Source of the DNA: Periplaneta americana
Lineage: Eukaryota; Arthropoda; Insecta; Blattodea; Blattidae
Assembly (NCBI RefSeq): GCF_040183065.1
Contig: NC_091130.1
Coordinates: 128,007,914 to 128,071,913 of the forward strand
Length of the DNA: 64,000 nt
Reading direction: 5' to 3'
Part shown: positions 1 through 10,670 of the stretch, in pieces
Layout: the number at the start of each line of letters is the position of its first letter
How positions within the stretch are numbered: the first letter of the stretch is position 1
The notes under the pieces: generated by a model
The model's database searches: none
Told to the model about the DNA's origin: nothing
What the model saw: the letters and a program-made list of their open reading frames with translations, nothing else
Translations under genes and position numbers: made by a program

Positions 1-664
1 CTCTAACACTCTATATGCATTTCTGGATTCGCCCATACGTGCTACATGTCCTGCCCATCTCAAACGTCTGCATTTTATGTTCCTAATTATGTCAGGTGAA
101 GAATACAATGTGTGCAGCTCTGCGTTGTGTAACTTTCTCCATTCTCCTGTAACTTCATCCCTCTTAGCCCCAAATATTTTCCTAAGAACCTTATTCTCAA
201 ATACCCTTAATCTCTGTTCCGCTCTCAAAGTGAGAGTCCAAGTTTCACAACCATAAAGAACAACCGGTAATATAACTGTTTTATAAATTCTAACTTTCAG
301 ATTTTTTGACAGAAGACTAGATGACAAAAGCTTCTCAGCCGAATAATAACACGCATTTCCCATATTTATTCTGCGTTTAATTTCCACCCGAGTGTCATTT
401 ATATTTGTTACTGTTGCTCCAAGATATTTGAATTTTTCCACCTCTTCGAAAGATAAATCTCCAATTTTTATAGTTCCATTTCGTACAATATTCTGGTCAC
501 GAGACATAATCATATACTTAGTCTTTTCGGGATTTACTTCCAACCCTATCGCTTTACTTGCTTCAACTAGAATTTCCGCGTTTTCCCTAATCGTTTGTGG
601 ATTTTTCCCCTAGCATATTCATGTCATCCGCATAGACAAGAAGCTGATGTAACCCATTCAACTA
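1..664 (-). mobile_element. LINE family A, fragment cut by the window start
   Basis: Minus-strand remnant of the non-LTR retrotransposon family that recurs through the window. It covers the segment from the YAD/NMLG region of the reverse transcriptase through the fingers-and-thumb extension and distal C-terminal part, in several broken frames. The same DNA is closely matched at 1950-2790 and 27790-28570. It breaks off at about 664, which looks like 5' truncation, and continues past base 1. It is non-functional. Confidence 0.85.
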
Positions 665-826
665 CCCTACTGGCGGAGGTTAAAATTTAGCCGGCCAAAC
701 CTGCTTAGCACGCGTACTATTCCTAACACTGGTTTGTGAATACGAAAAACGTTAGTTCGCTGATCATCCACCGGAAGTAGCTATTTAGCTCGCTCTAAGA
801 ACGTCTATGAATACGGCCCTACTGGC
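665..826. repeat. 142-bp segment flanked by 10-bp direct repeats
   Basis: CCCTACTGGC occurs at 665-674 and 817-826, enclosing 675-816. The right end (GTCTATGAATACGGCCC) resembles the terminus of Harbinger-type elements such as the one at 54589-55621. The left end does not mirror it, so the element type is uncertain. It could be a one-ended MITE remnant. Confidence 0.35.
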
Positions 827-1865
827 ACCCATTTCAGTTGAACTGTGTTATGTTCAGCCAGTATCATGAGGGACTCGCAGCACTCCAATACCAATACCAA
901 GATTATATTAGAAATAGAATGTTTGGTGGACGGTTTGACATCTCCTCTTCGGACATTCCGCAATATACATATGAAATACAACTTTCCGGTAATATTTACA
1001 TAACAATTTTTTACCAATGGGCGTGGAGTCTTGTTTAAGCAAAATGAATCAATGTTTAGCACTTAAGCGGCAAAACAGAAAGAGACTTCCAGGTCTTATA
1101 CAGATCGGCGTTATGGTTGGAGGCGTCACTGATGACACAAATCCGCCGCTAGCTCTGTTAGAGAGGTCCCAAGAAGGAAGAACCGTTGTGTGTGGTATGC
1201 ACAACACGAGAAGACATCTGCCTGTCTAAGCAGCATCCAGGAAGGGGGTTGATAATGTCGAACTGTGGGGTGGATGTTTGTTTTAAGGTGGCTGCTGCTG
1301 TAAAAATGTTTTCGTTATAGTGGAAAGAACGGAAGTCTTGTCTGTTTAATTCTGAAGCCATCATCGCGTGCTGCCTGGAGATAGAAGTGCGTCAACAAAC
1401 AGGACCGAGCACATAGTGTACCACATACATGCAAGCCCCTTCTCTTAATACTCTTTGAATGCACATTTGCATAGACGTAAGCGAGAAACTTCTATTACAG
1501 CTGATGTTACCACAACTATTATCATTACACATACTACAGATAATAGTCTATTACATTTACTGCCGATACCACTAATGCTGATGCTATACAACTCATATCA
1601 CTTGTACATCTTCCTATTTTATTACTTTATAATGTTACTATTTTTAGCTATTTCTTTTTCGCTTTTTCTTTTTTATTATAATGATACTTTCCTTCTTTGT
1701 TATCTCCATGATAGTAAACCTATTGCTTTTACTTCTCCTCCACCTTTATTTTCCTCTGTTACTTCATTAGGCCTTACAAAACATAAAGAGAAGATATAGT
1801 GAAGCTGCAAAACAATCTATTTAGGGTTTTCGGATAAATTAATGTCTTTAACATTCTAATCAATT
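827..1865. other. no recognised feature
   Basis: This is unique-looking AT-rich sequence. Openings at 838-1364 and 1455-1799 are short, of low complexity and without recognisable domains. The last is a Leu/Phe/Tyr-rich product of T-rich DNA. Confidence 0.5.
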
Positions 1866-1884
1866 TAAAATACTTACTTACTTA

Positions 1885-1934
<50 letters not shown>

Positions 1935-3165
1935 GGCTTTTAAGGAACCCGGAGGTTCATTGCCGCCCTCACATAGGCCCGCCATTGGTCCCTATCCTGA
2001 GCAAGATTAATCCATTCTCTATCATCATATCCCACCTCCCTCAAATCCATTTTAATATTATCCTCCCATCTACATCTCGGCCTCCCTAAAGGTCTTGTTC
2101 CCTCTGTCCTCCCAACTAACACTCTATATGCATTTCTGGATTCGCCCATACGTGCTACATGCCCTGCCCATTTCAAACGTCTGGATTTAATGTTCCTAAT
2201 TATGTCAGGTGAAGAATACAATGGGTGCAGTTCTGTGTTGTGTAACTTTCTTCATTCTCCTGTAATTTCATCCCTCTTAGCCCCAAATATTTTCCTAAGC
2301 ACCTTATTCTCAAACACCCTTAATCTCTGTTCCTCTCTCAAAGTGAGAGTCCAAGTTTCACAACCATACAGAACAACCGGTAATATAACTGTTTTTATAA
2401 ATTCTAACTTTCAGATTTTTCGACAGCAGACTGGATGATAAAAGTTTCTCAACCGAATAATAACACGCATTTCTCATATTTATTGTGTGTTTAATTTCCT
2501 CCCGAATATCATTTATATTCGTTACTGTTGCTCCCAGATATTTGAACTTCTCCACCTCTTCAAAAGATAAATTTCCAATTTTTATATTTCCATTTCGTAC
2601 ACTATTCTCGTCACGAGACATAATCATATACTTTGTCTTTTCGGAATTTACTTCCAAACCTATCTCTTTACTTGCTTCCAGTAAAATTCTCATGTTTTCC
2701 CTAATCCTTTGTAGATTTTCTCCTAACATATTCATGCCATCCGCATAGACAAGCAGCTGATGTAACCAGTTCAAATCCAAACCCTCTCTGTTATCCTGGA
2801 CTTTCCTAATGGCAAGTTAAAAAGTAAAGGTGATGGTGCATCTCCTTGCTTTAGCCCACAGTGAATTGGGAACGCATCTGACAGAAACTGACCTATACGA
2901 ACTCTGCTGTACGTTTCACTAAGACACATTTTAATTAATCGAACCAGTTTCTTGGGAATACCAAATTCAATAAGAATATCATATAAAACTTCTCTCTTCA
3001 CCGAGTCATATGCCTTTTTGAAATCTATGAATAACTGATGCATTGTACCCTTATACTCCAATTTTTTCTCCATTATCTGTCGAATACAAGATATATGGTC
3101 AATAGTTGATCTATTACGCCTAAAACCACACCGATGATCCCCAATAATTTCATCTACATAAATTA
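1866..3165 (-). mobile_element. LINE family A, longest copy, with (TTAC)n tail
   Basis: Minus-strand non-LTR retrotransposon remnant. The 3' tail is a (TAAG)n run (plus-strand ACTT repeats at 1873-1934), typical of LINE 3' ends. Reading from 3150 down it shows RT motifs: GDHRCGFRRNRSTIDHI, FIDFKKAYDSVKRE, LKQGDAPSPLLFN, then a deletion, then LLVYADGMNMLGEN. The catalytic YADD is YADG here and the frame is interrupted at least twice, so it is dead. The C-terminal region (WAGHVARMGESRNAYRVLVG ... DREWINLAQDRDQWRAYVRA) matches the copy at 27771-28573. The endonuclease is missing through 5' truncation. Confidence 0.9.
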
Positions 3166-3259
3166 TCTATTTTATTCAAATTTTAATTTGCATGTAAGAG
3201 AACTACTTTATTAAACGGAATAGACCTTTATTTTTTAACTTTGCTCTAGAATATAGCTT

Positions 3260-3685
3260 TAGGAAAGTCCAGGATAACAGAGAGGGTTTCGAATTGAACG
3301 GGTAACATCAGCTGCTTGTTTATGTGGATGACGTGAATATGTTAGGAGAAAATCCATAAACTATTAGGGAAAACACGGGAATTTTACTTGAACCAAGTAA
3401 AGATATAGGTTTGTAAGTAAATCCTGAAAAGACCAAGTATATGATTATGTCTTGTGACCAGAACGTAGTACAAAATGGAAATATAAAAATTGGGAATTTA
3501 TTGTTTGAAGCAACAATAAAAAATATAAATAACACTTGGAAGGAAATTAAACGCAGAATAAATATGGGAAATGCCTGTTATTATTCGATTGAGAAACTTT
3601 TGTCATCCAGCCTGCTCTCAAAAAAGCTGAAAGTTAGAATTTATCAAACATTTCTATTGCCGGTTGTTTTGTATGGTCGCGATAT
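3260..3685 (+). mobile_element. LINE family A fragment, opposite orientation
   Basis: Plus-strand copy of the middle of LINE family A. YMIMSCDQNVVQNGNIKIGN and NMGNACYYSIEKLLSSSLLS are readable at 3441-3640. With the minus-strand copy at 1866-3165 it makes a tail-to-tail inverted pair about 100 bp apart. A deletion removes the FEEVEKFKYLGATV segment. It is a non-functional relic. Confidence 0.85.
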
Positions 3686-4013
3686 ATGCGATTTCATTGT
3701 AATGACGAGGAGCAAACACAACTCCACTATTCAAGCAGTTACTCCACATTTACGGCTTGTAGGGTAGTGCCAGTTGGAATTCGGATGGAGGGAGGACCAA
3801 GGTCAAACATATCTCTGGTAGGAGGCCTTATCAGGTGGGAAAAACAATCAGTATTAAAATCAATATTAAGTATGAAAAGTTTTGTTCAGTTAGCTTTTAT
3901 AGTGGCCGAGATATAAATAAAATGAATTTCACTAAATTTTTGCAAGTCAGTGGTGTACCTCCCCCCTTTAAGTTGCTCCTATCAGCCATAATTTAAAGAT
4001 AAAATACTATGTT

Positions 4014-4273
4014 TTCTTTTAGTTGGTTACTTAACGACGCTGTATCAACTACGAGGTGATTTAATATCGATAAGATTGGTGATAGCGAGATAGTATTTGG
4101 CGAGATGAGGCCGAGGATACGCCATAGATTACCTGGCATTCACCTTACGGTTGGGGAAAACCTCGGAAAAAACCCAACCAGGTAATCAGTCCAAGCTGGG
4201 ATCGAACCCGCACCCGAGCGCAACTTCAGACCGGCAGGCAAGCGCCTTAACTGACTGAGCCACGCCGGTGGCT
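4014..4273 (-). mobile_element. tRNA-derived SINE (family 1)
   Basis: This 260-bp insertion is flanked by the 10-bp target duplication ATACTATGTT (4004-4013 and 4274-4283). Read on the minus strand it has a tRNA-like head with A box (GTGGCTCAGTCAGTTAAGGC) and B box (GGGTTCGATCC). The shared body follows (ACCTGGTTGGGTTTTTTCCG, CAACC), ending with TTGATACAGCGTCGTTAAAT. Related copies are at 7200, 13101 and 27390. RNA polymerase III transcription is expected from the boxes. Confidence 0.88.
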
Positions 4274-4416
4274 ATACTATGTTAGAATACTAAACTTAAG
4301 GACAACAAAATGGTATAAAAAAGTAACATTCATTATAAATATTTTGATACAATATGAATATCAAGCGATTTTTCGGGTATAGATTAAGCACGATCCCACG
4401 AGAAACTTTAAATCAA

Positions 4417-5124
4417 TTTATGCTCGACCATGCCTAAATGTACTAATTTTACACCTGGTAGCAGACCTTTAATGCATGTCATTAAAGTACACCTACTCAT
4501 TAAAGTACAGGTCTTCAGCCAATGATAACTCAGCTTACATGTGTTCAGCCAATGAGAAGTCAGCTTTGTACCGTTATAAAACCGCAAGTATCGATTATTC
4601 TCGGATATGCAATCGAAAGAGAATTAGCGAAAAGTCACTGAGGCTGAAAGCCAATACTGTCGCAGAAGGTTATGTTCTATTACTATAATAATTAGCGTTA
4701 ATTGTAAATAATATTCAAATAAATTCAATTTGTCATCTCGTTTTTCAATGTCGAATTCAATAATCAAGGTTATAATATTATAATATTATCAAGTTTAACG
4801 GGATTATACATCAAGGTCAATGACATTATTGTTCCTCGGAAAAAATCAATACTTTCGCGTCTGCGCACATCTCACAATTCACGATCTAGAACAAGGTCAC
4901 TTCCGATCTTGTCAGTTACAAATAAAATGTATACATCTGAATACCGGTAATTTCAAGTTAGAAATATGGTCGAGCATGAAAAGTCGTATGAAACTCGCCT
5001 ATAATGGTAATTAAGAAGCTCGTATGAAAATTATGAAACTCGCTTGCGCTCGTTTCATAAACATCCATACTCGCTTTCTTAATTACTATCATTATAGGCT
5101 CGTTGCATAATGTACTATTAAACA
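4417..5124 (+). mobile_element. promoter-bearing repeat (family P), copy 1, with possible tyrosine-recombinase tail
   Basis: First of three copies (also 8330-8928 and 39438-40092). It begins TTTATGCTCGACCATGCC. Inside lie two CCAAT boxes (4519-4523, 4549-4553), a TATAAAA (4575-4581), a short reading frame and an AATAAA (4718-4723). The inverted copy of its start, ATGGTCGAGCATGAAAA, lies at 4967-4983. A hairpin-rich end follows (TATAATGGTAATTAAGAAGC against GCTTTCTTAATTAC...ATTATAGG) and stops at GCATAATGTACTA. The reading frame in copies 2 and 3 ends HAGWKSNTVAEGYVLLL or HGGWKSNTVAEGFVLLL, resembling the His...Gly-Trp...Tyr tail of Crypton/DIRS tyrosine recombinases. In this copy that frame has stops. 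Confidence 0.6.
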
Positions 5125-6300
5125 ATTTAAAATTTCTGATGCAACGATTGATTCCATAGGATCTCATGTGTTAAAATCATCCTTAGCTGTAATTACTGTA
5201 ATTATTAGTAATCAATTGTACTCAAGAAACTTTTATTGTAAATGATTTTCCATGTTTTCTCATCATTTATCTTAATGTTTTTCTTTCAAATTGTCATATT
5301 TGTTTTTAATCATTGTTTATTGTGAATGGATTAGTAGGCCGATCTATGAACCCTTATTCAGAGCGGCTTTTGTTGATACAAATTCATTATTATAAGAATA
5401 TTTTTTACACTTTATTCCGAAGTGTCTCCATATTTTAAGAATATCCATCCATGACTGGAACTACTATGAACAGTTAAGATTAATAATAGTAATTATAGTT
5501 TGCACACACATAACCTACATACTTTGGGCCATATTCTAATTTTCTCAAATAATGGAATAGTAATGCAACACTTCTCCTTTCAGACAAAAATAGAATGTGA
5601 CATGTCTTGCTCTGAAACTAAGTCCTTTATGATATAAAGTATTTAAGGAATAATTCTTAACTCCATTCTGATTAAATTAATACGTAGTAAGAGTTAAAGA
5701 AATACAGAAAGATGAATGTAATCGAAAATATTATGACCGCAGCACAAGCTACGTTGTTCTCGGGCACATACAGTATTAATTAAAGCGAGATTCGCATTTC
5801 TAAATCTTTTAAAATATCGCATGCAAATGAAAATCATAAGCCGATTTGGGGAATAAATTACTTTTAAATCCCCCATCATTTTATTAAAGTGATTGTCAAC
5901 TTTATTGCAGCTCATATTTCGTGGGGAAATTGAACATGCATCACATCTAAACTATAGCTAATATTTCCGTAACGGCTAGACTATGCATAAGTTAATTTTG
6001 GAAAGTATAAATCTTTTGTCTAAGTAAGTTTTCGTTCCAGGCATAATTCTGCAAATACTTATTTTTACCAGAAATTAAACCACGGTAAGTACCCTTCTTG
6101 TTAGGTCCCCTACTTTTTCTAGTGTTCGTAAATGATCTTGCCTCCCTGATAAAACCCCTTATTATTTGCAAATGGCACAAAGAATAGTAATTACAATCAA
6201 TAACTCCAAAGTATTCCAATTTTCAACAGAGGCAATTATCCTCAAAATATGTTACCAATAAATTAGTATTAAATTATAACAAAACTAAATAATCCAATTA
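5125..6300. other. no recognised feature
   Basis: AT-rich sequence. Openings at 5694-5915 and 5992-6219 on the minus strand are short and domain-free. I see no splice or repeat signal strong enough to call. Confidence 0.5.
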
Positions 6301-6399
6301 TTTAAATCCTGCCCAAATTCAACCTCACAAATTTCAAGCGCAATAATTAACAACAAGTCCCTAATAGAAACAACAACTAAATGTCTTGTCTTATAAATC

Positions 6400-6725
6400 G
6401 ATAATATGTTAAATTGGAAAAATTATATTAAAGAAATTACCCCCAAACTAAAGTCAGCTTGTTTTGCTATTAGATCTATGCAAGAGACAGTAGACATCAA
6501 TATCTTAAAAACAACACAAATTGCAAACTTCTACTCGTAATGAGTTTTGGAATAATATTCTGGGGAAATTCTACAGATAGTAACATTATATTCCTACAAC
6601 AATAAAGAGTAATTAGATTAAAAGCAGGTGCCAAACCCAGAGAATTGTGTAGGATAATTTTAAAAGAAACTACAAATAATGCCCATGGCTTGTCAGTATA
6701 GGCCTATTTGAAAGGCATGTTGGTC
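6400..6725 (+). mobile_element. Jockey-like LINE fragment
   Basis: Plus-strand relic of a LINE C-terminal region. Broken frames read ITPKLKSACFAIRSMQETVD, then SFGIIFWGNSTDSNIIFLQQ, then AGAKPRELC and NAHGLSV. The same family, longer, lies at 48965-49595 inside psq. The peptide pattern is the one found after the reverse transcriptase of Jockey-clade LINEs. Both ends are truncated. Confidence 0.7.
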
Positions 6726-6962
6726 CGACAAGTTAACAAGTAAATGAAGATAAATATCAAAGGTCCTTCAATAACTGTCTATATTTTAAACCAAATGCAT
6801 AATACAAAAGATTACATTAGGTTACACACATAAAACACCATGTGACTAGCGCTTTCGCTATTAAGATAGCATCTTCAGGTCTGGTTTGCGTATTATTAAG
6901 CTTTTCACATAAAGACATAGATGGAAATGTAACATAATAATATTGGACAATATCTGTAAAAT

Positions 6963-7183
6963 TTAAATTATGGTTTATTTAACGACTTTCGCAACTGCAG
7001 AGATTATATCAGCGTCGCCGGTGCGTCGGAATTTTGTTCCGCAGGAGTTCTTTTACATGCCAGTAAATCTACTGACATGAGCCTGTCGCACTTAAACACA
7101 CTTAAATGTCATGACCTCGGCCGGGATCGAACTCGCAATCTCGAGCATAGAAGGCCAGCGCTATACCAACTACGCTACCGACA
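6963..7183 (-). mobile_element. tRNA-derived SINE (family 2)
   Basis: This 221-bp insertion is flanked by the 16-bp duplication ACAATATCTGTAAAAT (6947-6962 and 7184-7199). The tRNA-like head is at the right end (minus strand: GTTGGTATAGCGCTGGCC, then GAGTTCGATCCCGG). The body contains GCATGTAAAAGAACTCCTGC and ends in the TTAAATAAACC motif. The family-2 sister copy is at 13983-14208. Confidence 0.9.
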
Positions 7184-7199
7184 ACAATATCTGTAAAAT

Positions 7200-7448
7200 C
7201 CACCGCTGTGAAGTAACGGTTAGCCTGCCTGACCGTGTAACGAGCGAGCCCAGATTCAAATCCTGGTTGGGGAAAAATTATCTGGTTCAGGTTTTTCCGG
7301 GGTTTTCCCTCAACCCATTAAGAGCAAATGCAGGTAACTTTCGGCGCTGGACCCTGAACTCATTTCGCTGACATTATCACCATCTCATACAGATGCTAGA
7401 TAACCTTAACAGTTGATAAAGCGTCGGAAAATAACCAATTTAAAAAAC
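7200..7448 (+). mobile_element. tRNA-derived SINE (family 1), adjacent to the preceding SINE
   Basis: Plus-strand family-1 SINE. The degraded tRNA-like head (GTAACGGTTAGCCTGCCTGA, B box CAGATTCAAATCCTGG) is followed by the body TCTGGTTCAGGTTTTTCCGG and CCCTCAACCC, ending GTTGATAAAGCGTCGGAAAA. A short duplication, CTGTAAAA (7191-7198 and 7449-7456), may be its target site and would overlap the duplication of the neighbouring SINE. The two SINEs lie head to head. Confidence 0.75.
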
Positions 7449-7456
7449 CTGTAAAA

Positions 7457-8329
7457 GCATCTTAGTTGCAGATGTAATTTGGTTTGCCAGCGAAGCAACT
7501 TTTGGGGAGTACGATGCTTTAAATATAATCATTTTAATTCTAGTGTGTGAAAAATGATCAATGTAGGCTACGTCGTTAACACAAATTAGCTGAAATGAAA
7601 AAAAGTCAAGTAAAAGTCCATTTGAGTTCTTATTCTGACTATCTCTATCCCATAGCACAGCCACACTTGATCCTATCTCTTGTGCAAAAGAGGTAGTAGC
7701 ATTGTTTTTGGCAATGGATGCGACACAATGCAGTAGGACCTACACACGCGGGGTCCGTAGGGCAGTGATTTACGACAAGTACCCTCACGCATGCCCTCTC
7801 TCCCTCTCCCCATACCCCGAAAAGGATTACATCACCCGGTAGCTCTCTCTTTCTGTGGCAATACATTACCCCTCCGAGCTTAGCCAGGTTTAATACTGAG
7901 ACTTATAAAAGCACACAAATAATGGTAGTTCAAATTAATCAAATTGGAGCTTACCAGCTGGCTCTTAGTCACTAATGCGAGAATTAGAGATAAAACATCA
8001 CCTATATCTACTTAATTATATAGGCTACAGTGGTTATAGAGCAAGAGCACTCGGTAATTTCTAATGGTTAACATTTAGATAATATTCTACAAGCATTGAC
8101 TATCAATGTTCTACACTTCTGCATCTATTGAGAAGACTGTCAGTCTCTGAGGAGAGTTAAAGAATTAGATCTTACAAGTAAATAGTACAGGGAAAAAAAC
8201 TTGATGTCACGTTTCACTGTTTTTTACAGGAGATCAAATTAAAATTTTCAAGACCCATTATATCCTATCTGGGTAAAAAAAAAATTCAAGACCCATTATA
8301 TCTTATCTGGGTATGTCATAATTATGTTT
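7457..8329. other. no clear feature; small tandem duplication at 8248-8313
   Basis: The unit CAAGACCCATTATATCYTATC with TGGGTA occurs twice (8250-8278, 8286-8314), separated by a poly(A)-like run. The G/C-richer stretch 7640-7870 is probably repetitive, but I cannot classify it. Confidence 0.4.
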
Positions 8330-8928
8330 ATGCTCGACCATACCGAAATGTAGTAATTATACACCTGGTAACAGTCCTTTAATGCATGTCATTAAAGTAC
8401 ACCTATTCATTAAAGTTCAGGTTTTCGATTATTCTCGGATATGCAATCGAAAGACAACTAGCGAAACGTCACGCAGGCTGGAAATCAAATACTGTCGCAG
8501 AAGGTTATGTTCTGTTACTATAATAATTAGCGTTAATTGTAAATAATATTCAAATAAATTCAATTTGTCATCTCGTTTTTCAATGTCGAATTCAATTTCA
8601 AGGTTATATCAAGATTACGTTTATCTTACTCTCTAGATTATATCAAGGTCGTCGACATTCGTTTCCCGGAAAAAATCAATATTTTCGCGTCTGCGCACAT
8701 CTCACAATTTATGAGGTAGGCTATTTCACTCACTCACATAACAATAACATGAATACTTACGAATAATTTCAAGTTAGAAATATGGTCGAGCATAAAAAGT
8801 CGTATGAAACTTGCCTATAATGGTAATTAAGACGCTCGTATGAAAATTATGAAACTCACTTGAGCTCGTTTCATAAACATCCTCGCGTCTTAATTACTAC
8901 CATTATAGGCTCGTTGCATAATGTACTA
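8330..8928 (+). mobile_element. promoter-bearing repeat (family P), copy 2, promoter deleted
   Basis: Same family as 4417-5124 and 39438-40092. The start TTTATGCTCGACCAT and the end GCATAATGTACTA are both present. The CCAAT/TATA block is deleted. The short frame survives (IERQLAKRHAGWKSNTVAEGYVLLL up to TAA, read at about 8445-8521), followed by AAATAAA. The inverted start sequence ATGGTCGAGCATAAAAAG is at 8782-8799 and the hairpin-rich end follows. Confidence 0.65.
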
Positions 8929-9030
8929 ATATATTTTATGTAACTATTTGTACAGGGCTATAATATGTATGATTTAATTACAGCCCTAATATACCTTCGG
9001 GTAAAATAGGGTTCTATAAACTTGGAAATT

Positions 9031-9085
9031 CAATAATAATGATGATAATAATAATAATAATAATAATAACAATAATAATAATAAT
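9031..9085. repeat. (ATA)n microsatellite
   Basis: Imperfect AAT/ATA trinucleotide run lying between the family-P repeat and the hAT element that starts at 9191. Confidence 0.9.
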
Positions 9086-9190
9086 ATCTGGGTACTGTCT
9101 TTGGGTTATCATTCTTCAAATTTCTTTGGACTAATGAGGTTGTTATTCTGACAGCTAAACTACACAAATCTACACTACCTGAGTTATTAC

Positions 9191-10130
9191 CAAAGCTCGG
9201 AACTTGGGGACTTGTGTTTCATGTGCACGAGTAAGGTTACAGGTGCAACGTACACACAGCTCACGCTGCAAGTGCTCAGGGATAGTTGTATGTACTAAGA
9301 AGTTGTCACATCGAATGAGAGGAAGACGGACGAGGAAACTGTGGCATGTCGAAGACAATGACATTCAGAGAATTACAGATAAACGGTCTGTTTGAGCAAT
9401 TAGAAAATACGTGTTATTCGAATGCATATTATACAAGTTTCAAAATACATTTTTTTAAACTTTAGGTACAGAATTTCGTAGAGGAATTCGAAGGAGATAC
9501 ATTATTTTCTTCAAATGGAGAGTTTATATTTTGTAAGTTGTGCTACACACAAACTAAAGGCTGGAAACCGGCATTCATTGAAAGACATTACAGTCCCTTA
9601 AATTAGTGGAAAATTTGTCCATAGCCATGGATTAAGTAGCAGAGGAACCAACCGTAGAACAAACTGAAAACTATTTTTGAGAAAAATTTAGGATATACTT
9701 ATCTTTCTCACATACGAGGTCAGCTAGCAATTGCTCAAAATCAAACAGAAAACAGTGACAGTGAAAACATTCAGTATTTTAAGTTTGCTCCCGTCACTTC
9801 ACATGACTTGGAAATAAGCTTTTCTTGCTTCATATCAGCGAAGAAGTTATGGGTTTGAAAATATTGGAATGTACGTAGTCATACACTGTAATAAAATGTA
9901 CAGAGCAGAACAGTAAATTTGATATATTTCTCATGTTTATTTTTTATTATATATGGTGTAAAATTACGTGTTTCAACCTACCATAATACTATCAATATGT
10001 TGTTCCAGTCAGAAACCACTTTTATAGCAGACTTGACAGTATCTCCGTGCTGGAAGCGGGAGTTTGTTGATATTGAAGTCCGGTCGCTTAGCCACGTGCA
10101 AAGACACAAGTCCCCAAGTTCCGAGCTTTG
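9191..10130 (+). mobile_element. hAT element with CGGBP1-like/BED transposase relic
   Basis: This 940-bp element has a perfect 27-bp terminal inverted repeat beginning CAAAGCTCGGAACTTGGGGA. The exact 8-bp duplication GTTATTAC (9183-9190 and 10131-10138) is typical of hAT insertion. Inside, plus-strand pieces read FVEEFEGDTLFSSNGEFIFC and KLCYTQTKGWKPAFIERHY (9470-9600), an N-terminal zinc-finger-like segment. FKFAPVTSHDLEISFS (about 9778-9830) is the C-terminal dimerisation motif. Most of the catalytic domain is deleted, so it is non-autonomous. The relic at 14630-15240 is the same kind of protein. Confidence 0.88.
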
Positions 10131-10250
10131 GTTATTACGGTACATGACATCTAAGACAGAAAATCGATCATTTTCGACTTATCACGCTTTCCCCCTGTGC
10201 TCTTCCAGGGTTGGACATGTTAAGTTATTTTCAATTATTTTGACGAATCT

Positions 10251-10487
10251 ATATATCGTCGCTGCGCCTCCAAAATAAGAAAGAAGCGCTGCAATTTTTA
10301 ATTCCCTTGATTTTCAAAGTTACTTTCGGTACAATTTAATCACTTTTCTTGTAGTGATTGAAATTATACGGAAAGTAGCCTTGAAAATGAAGGCAATTAA
10401 AAGTAGCAATGCTTTTTATTTGTCCTGCAAAATCGTTAAAAAAAAAAAAAAAAAAGAACGGATTTTGGAAGCGCAGCGACGATATAT
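10251..10487. mobile_element. palindromic MITE, 237 bp
   Basis: The two halves are near-reverse complements about a centre near 10369. ATATATCGTCGCTGCGCCTC at 10251 mirrors GAAGCGCAGCGACGATATAT ending at 10487, and TAGTGATTG/TTTAATCAC lies at the centre. A 15-A run sits in the right arm. Ends next to T and A fit a TA target. There is no coding capacity. Confidence 0.75.
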
Positions 10488-10670
10488 CATGCTGTGTGTG
10501 TGTGTTTTTTTACAAGGAAAAAAACAATCAAAGTCACCATTCTCATAAGGATGTCATCTAATTCAGTATATTACTGCAAAATGTATTTGTTTTTCTTACC
10601 AAACTGGTAAAGGAGGATTATCACCACGGATAGTTATCCTTTCCTACTTTTTCATTAGAAACAGCATATA

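Noticed and set aside
1455-1799. 114-codon plus-strand opening
   Set aside because: Low-complexity Leu/Phe/Tyr composition from T-rich DNA; no domain, no splice context, no codon bias.
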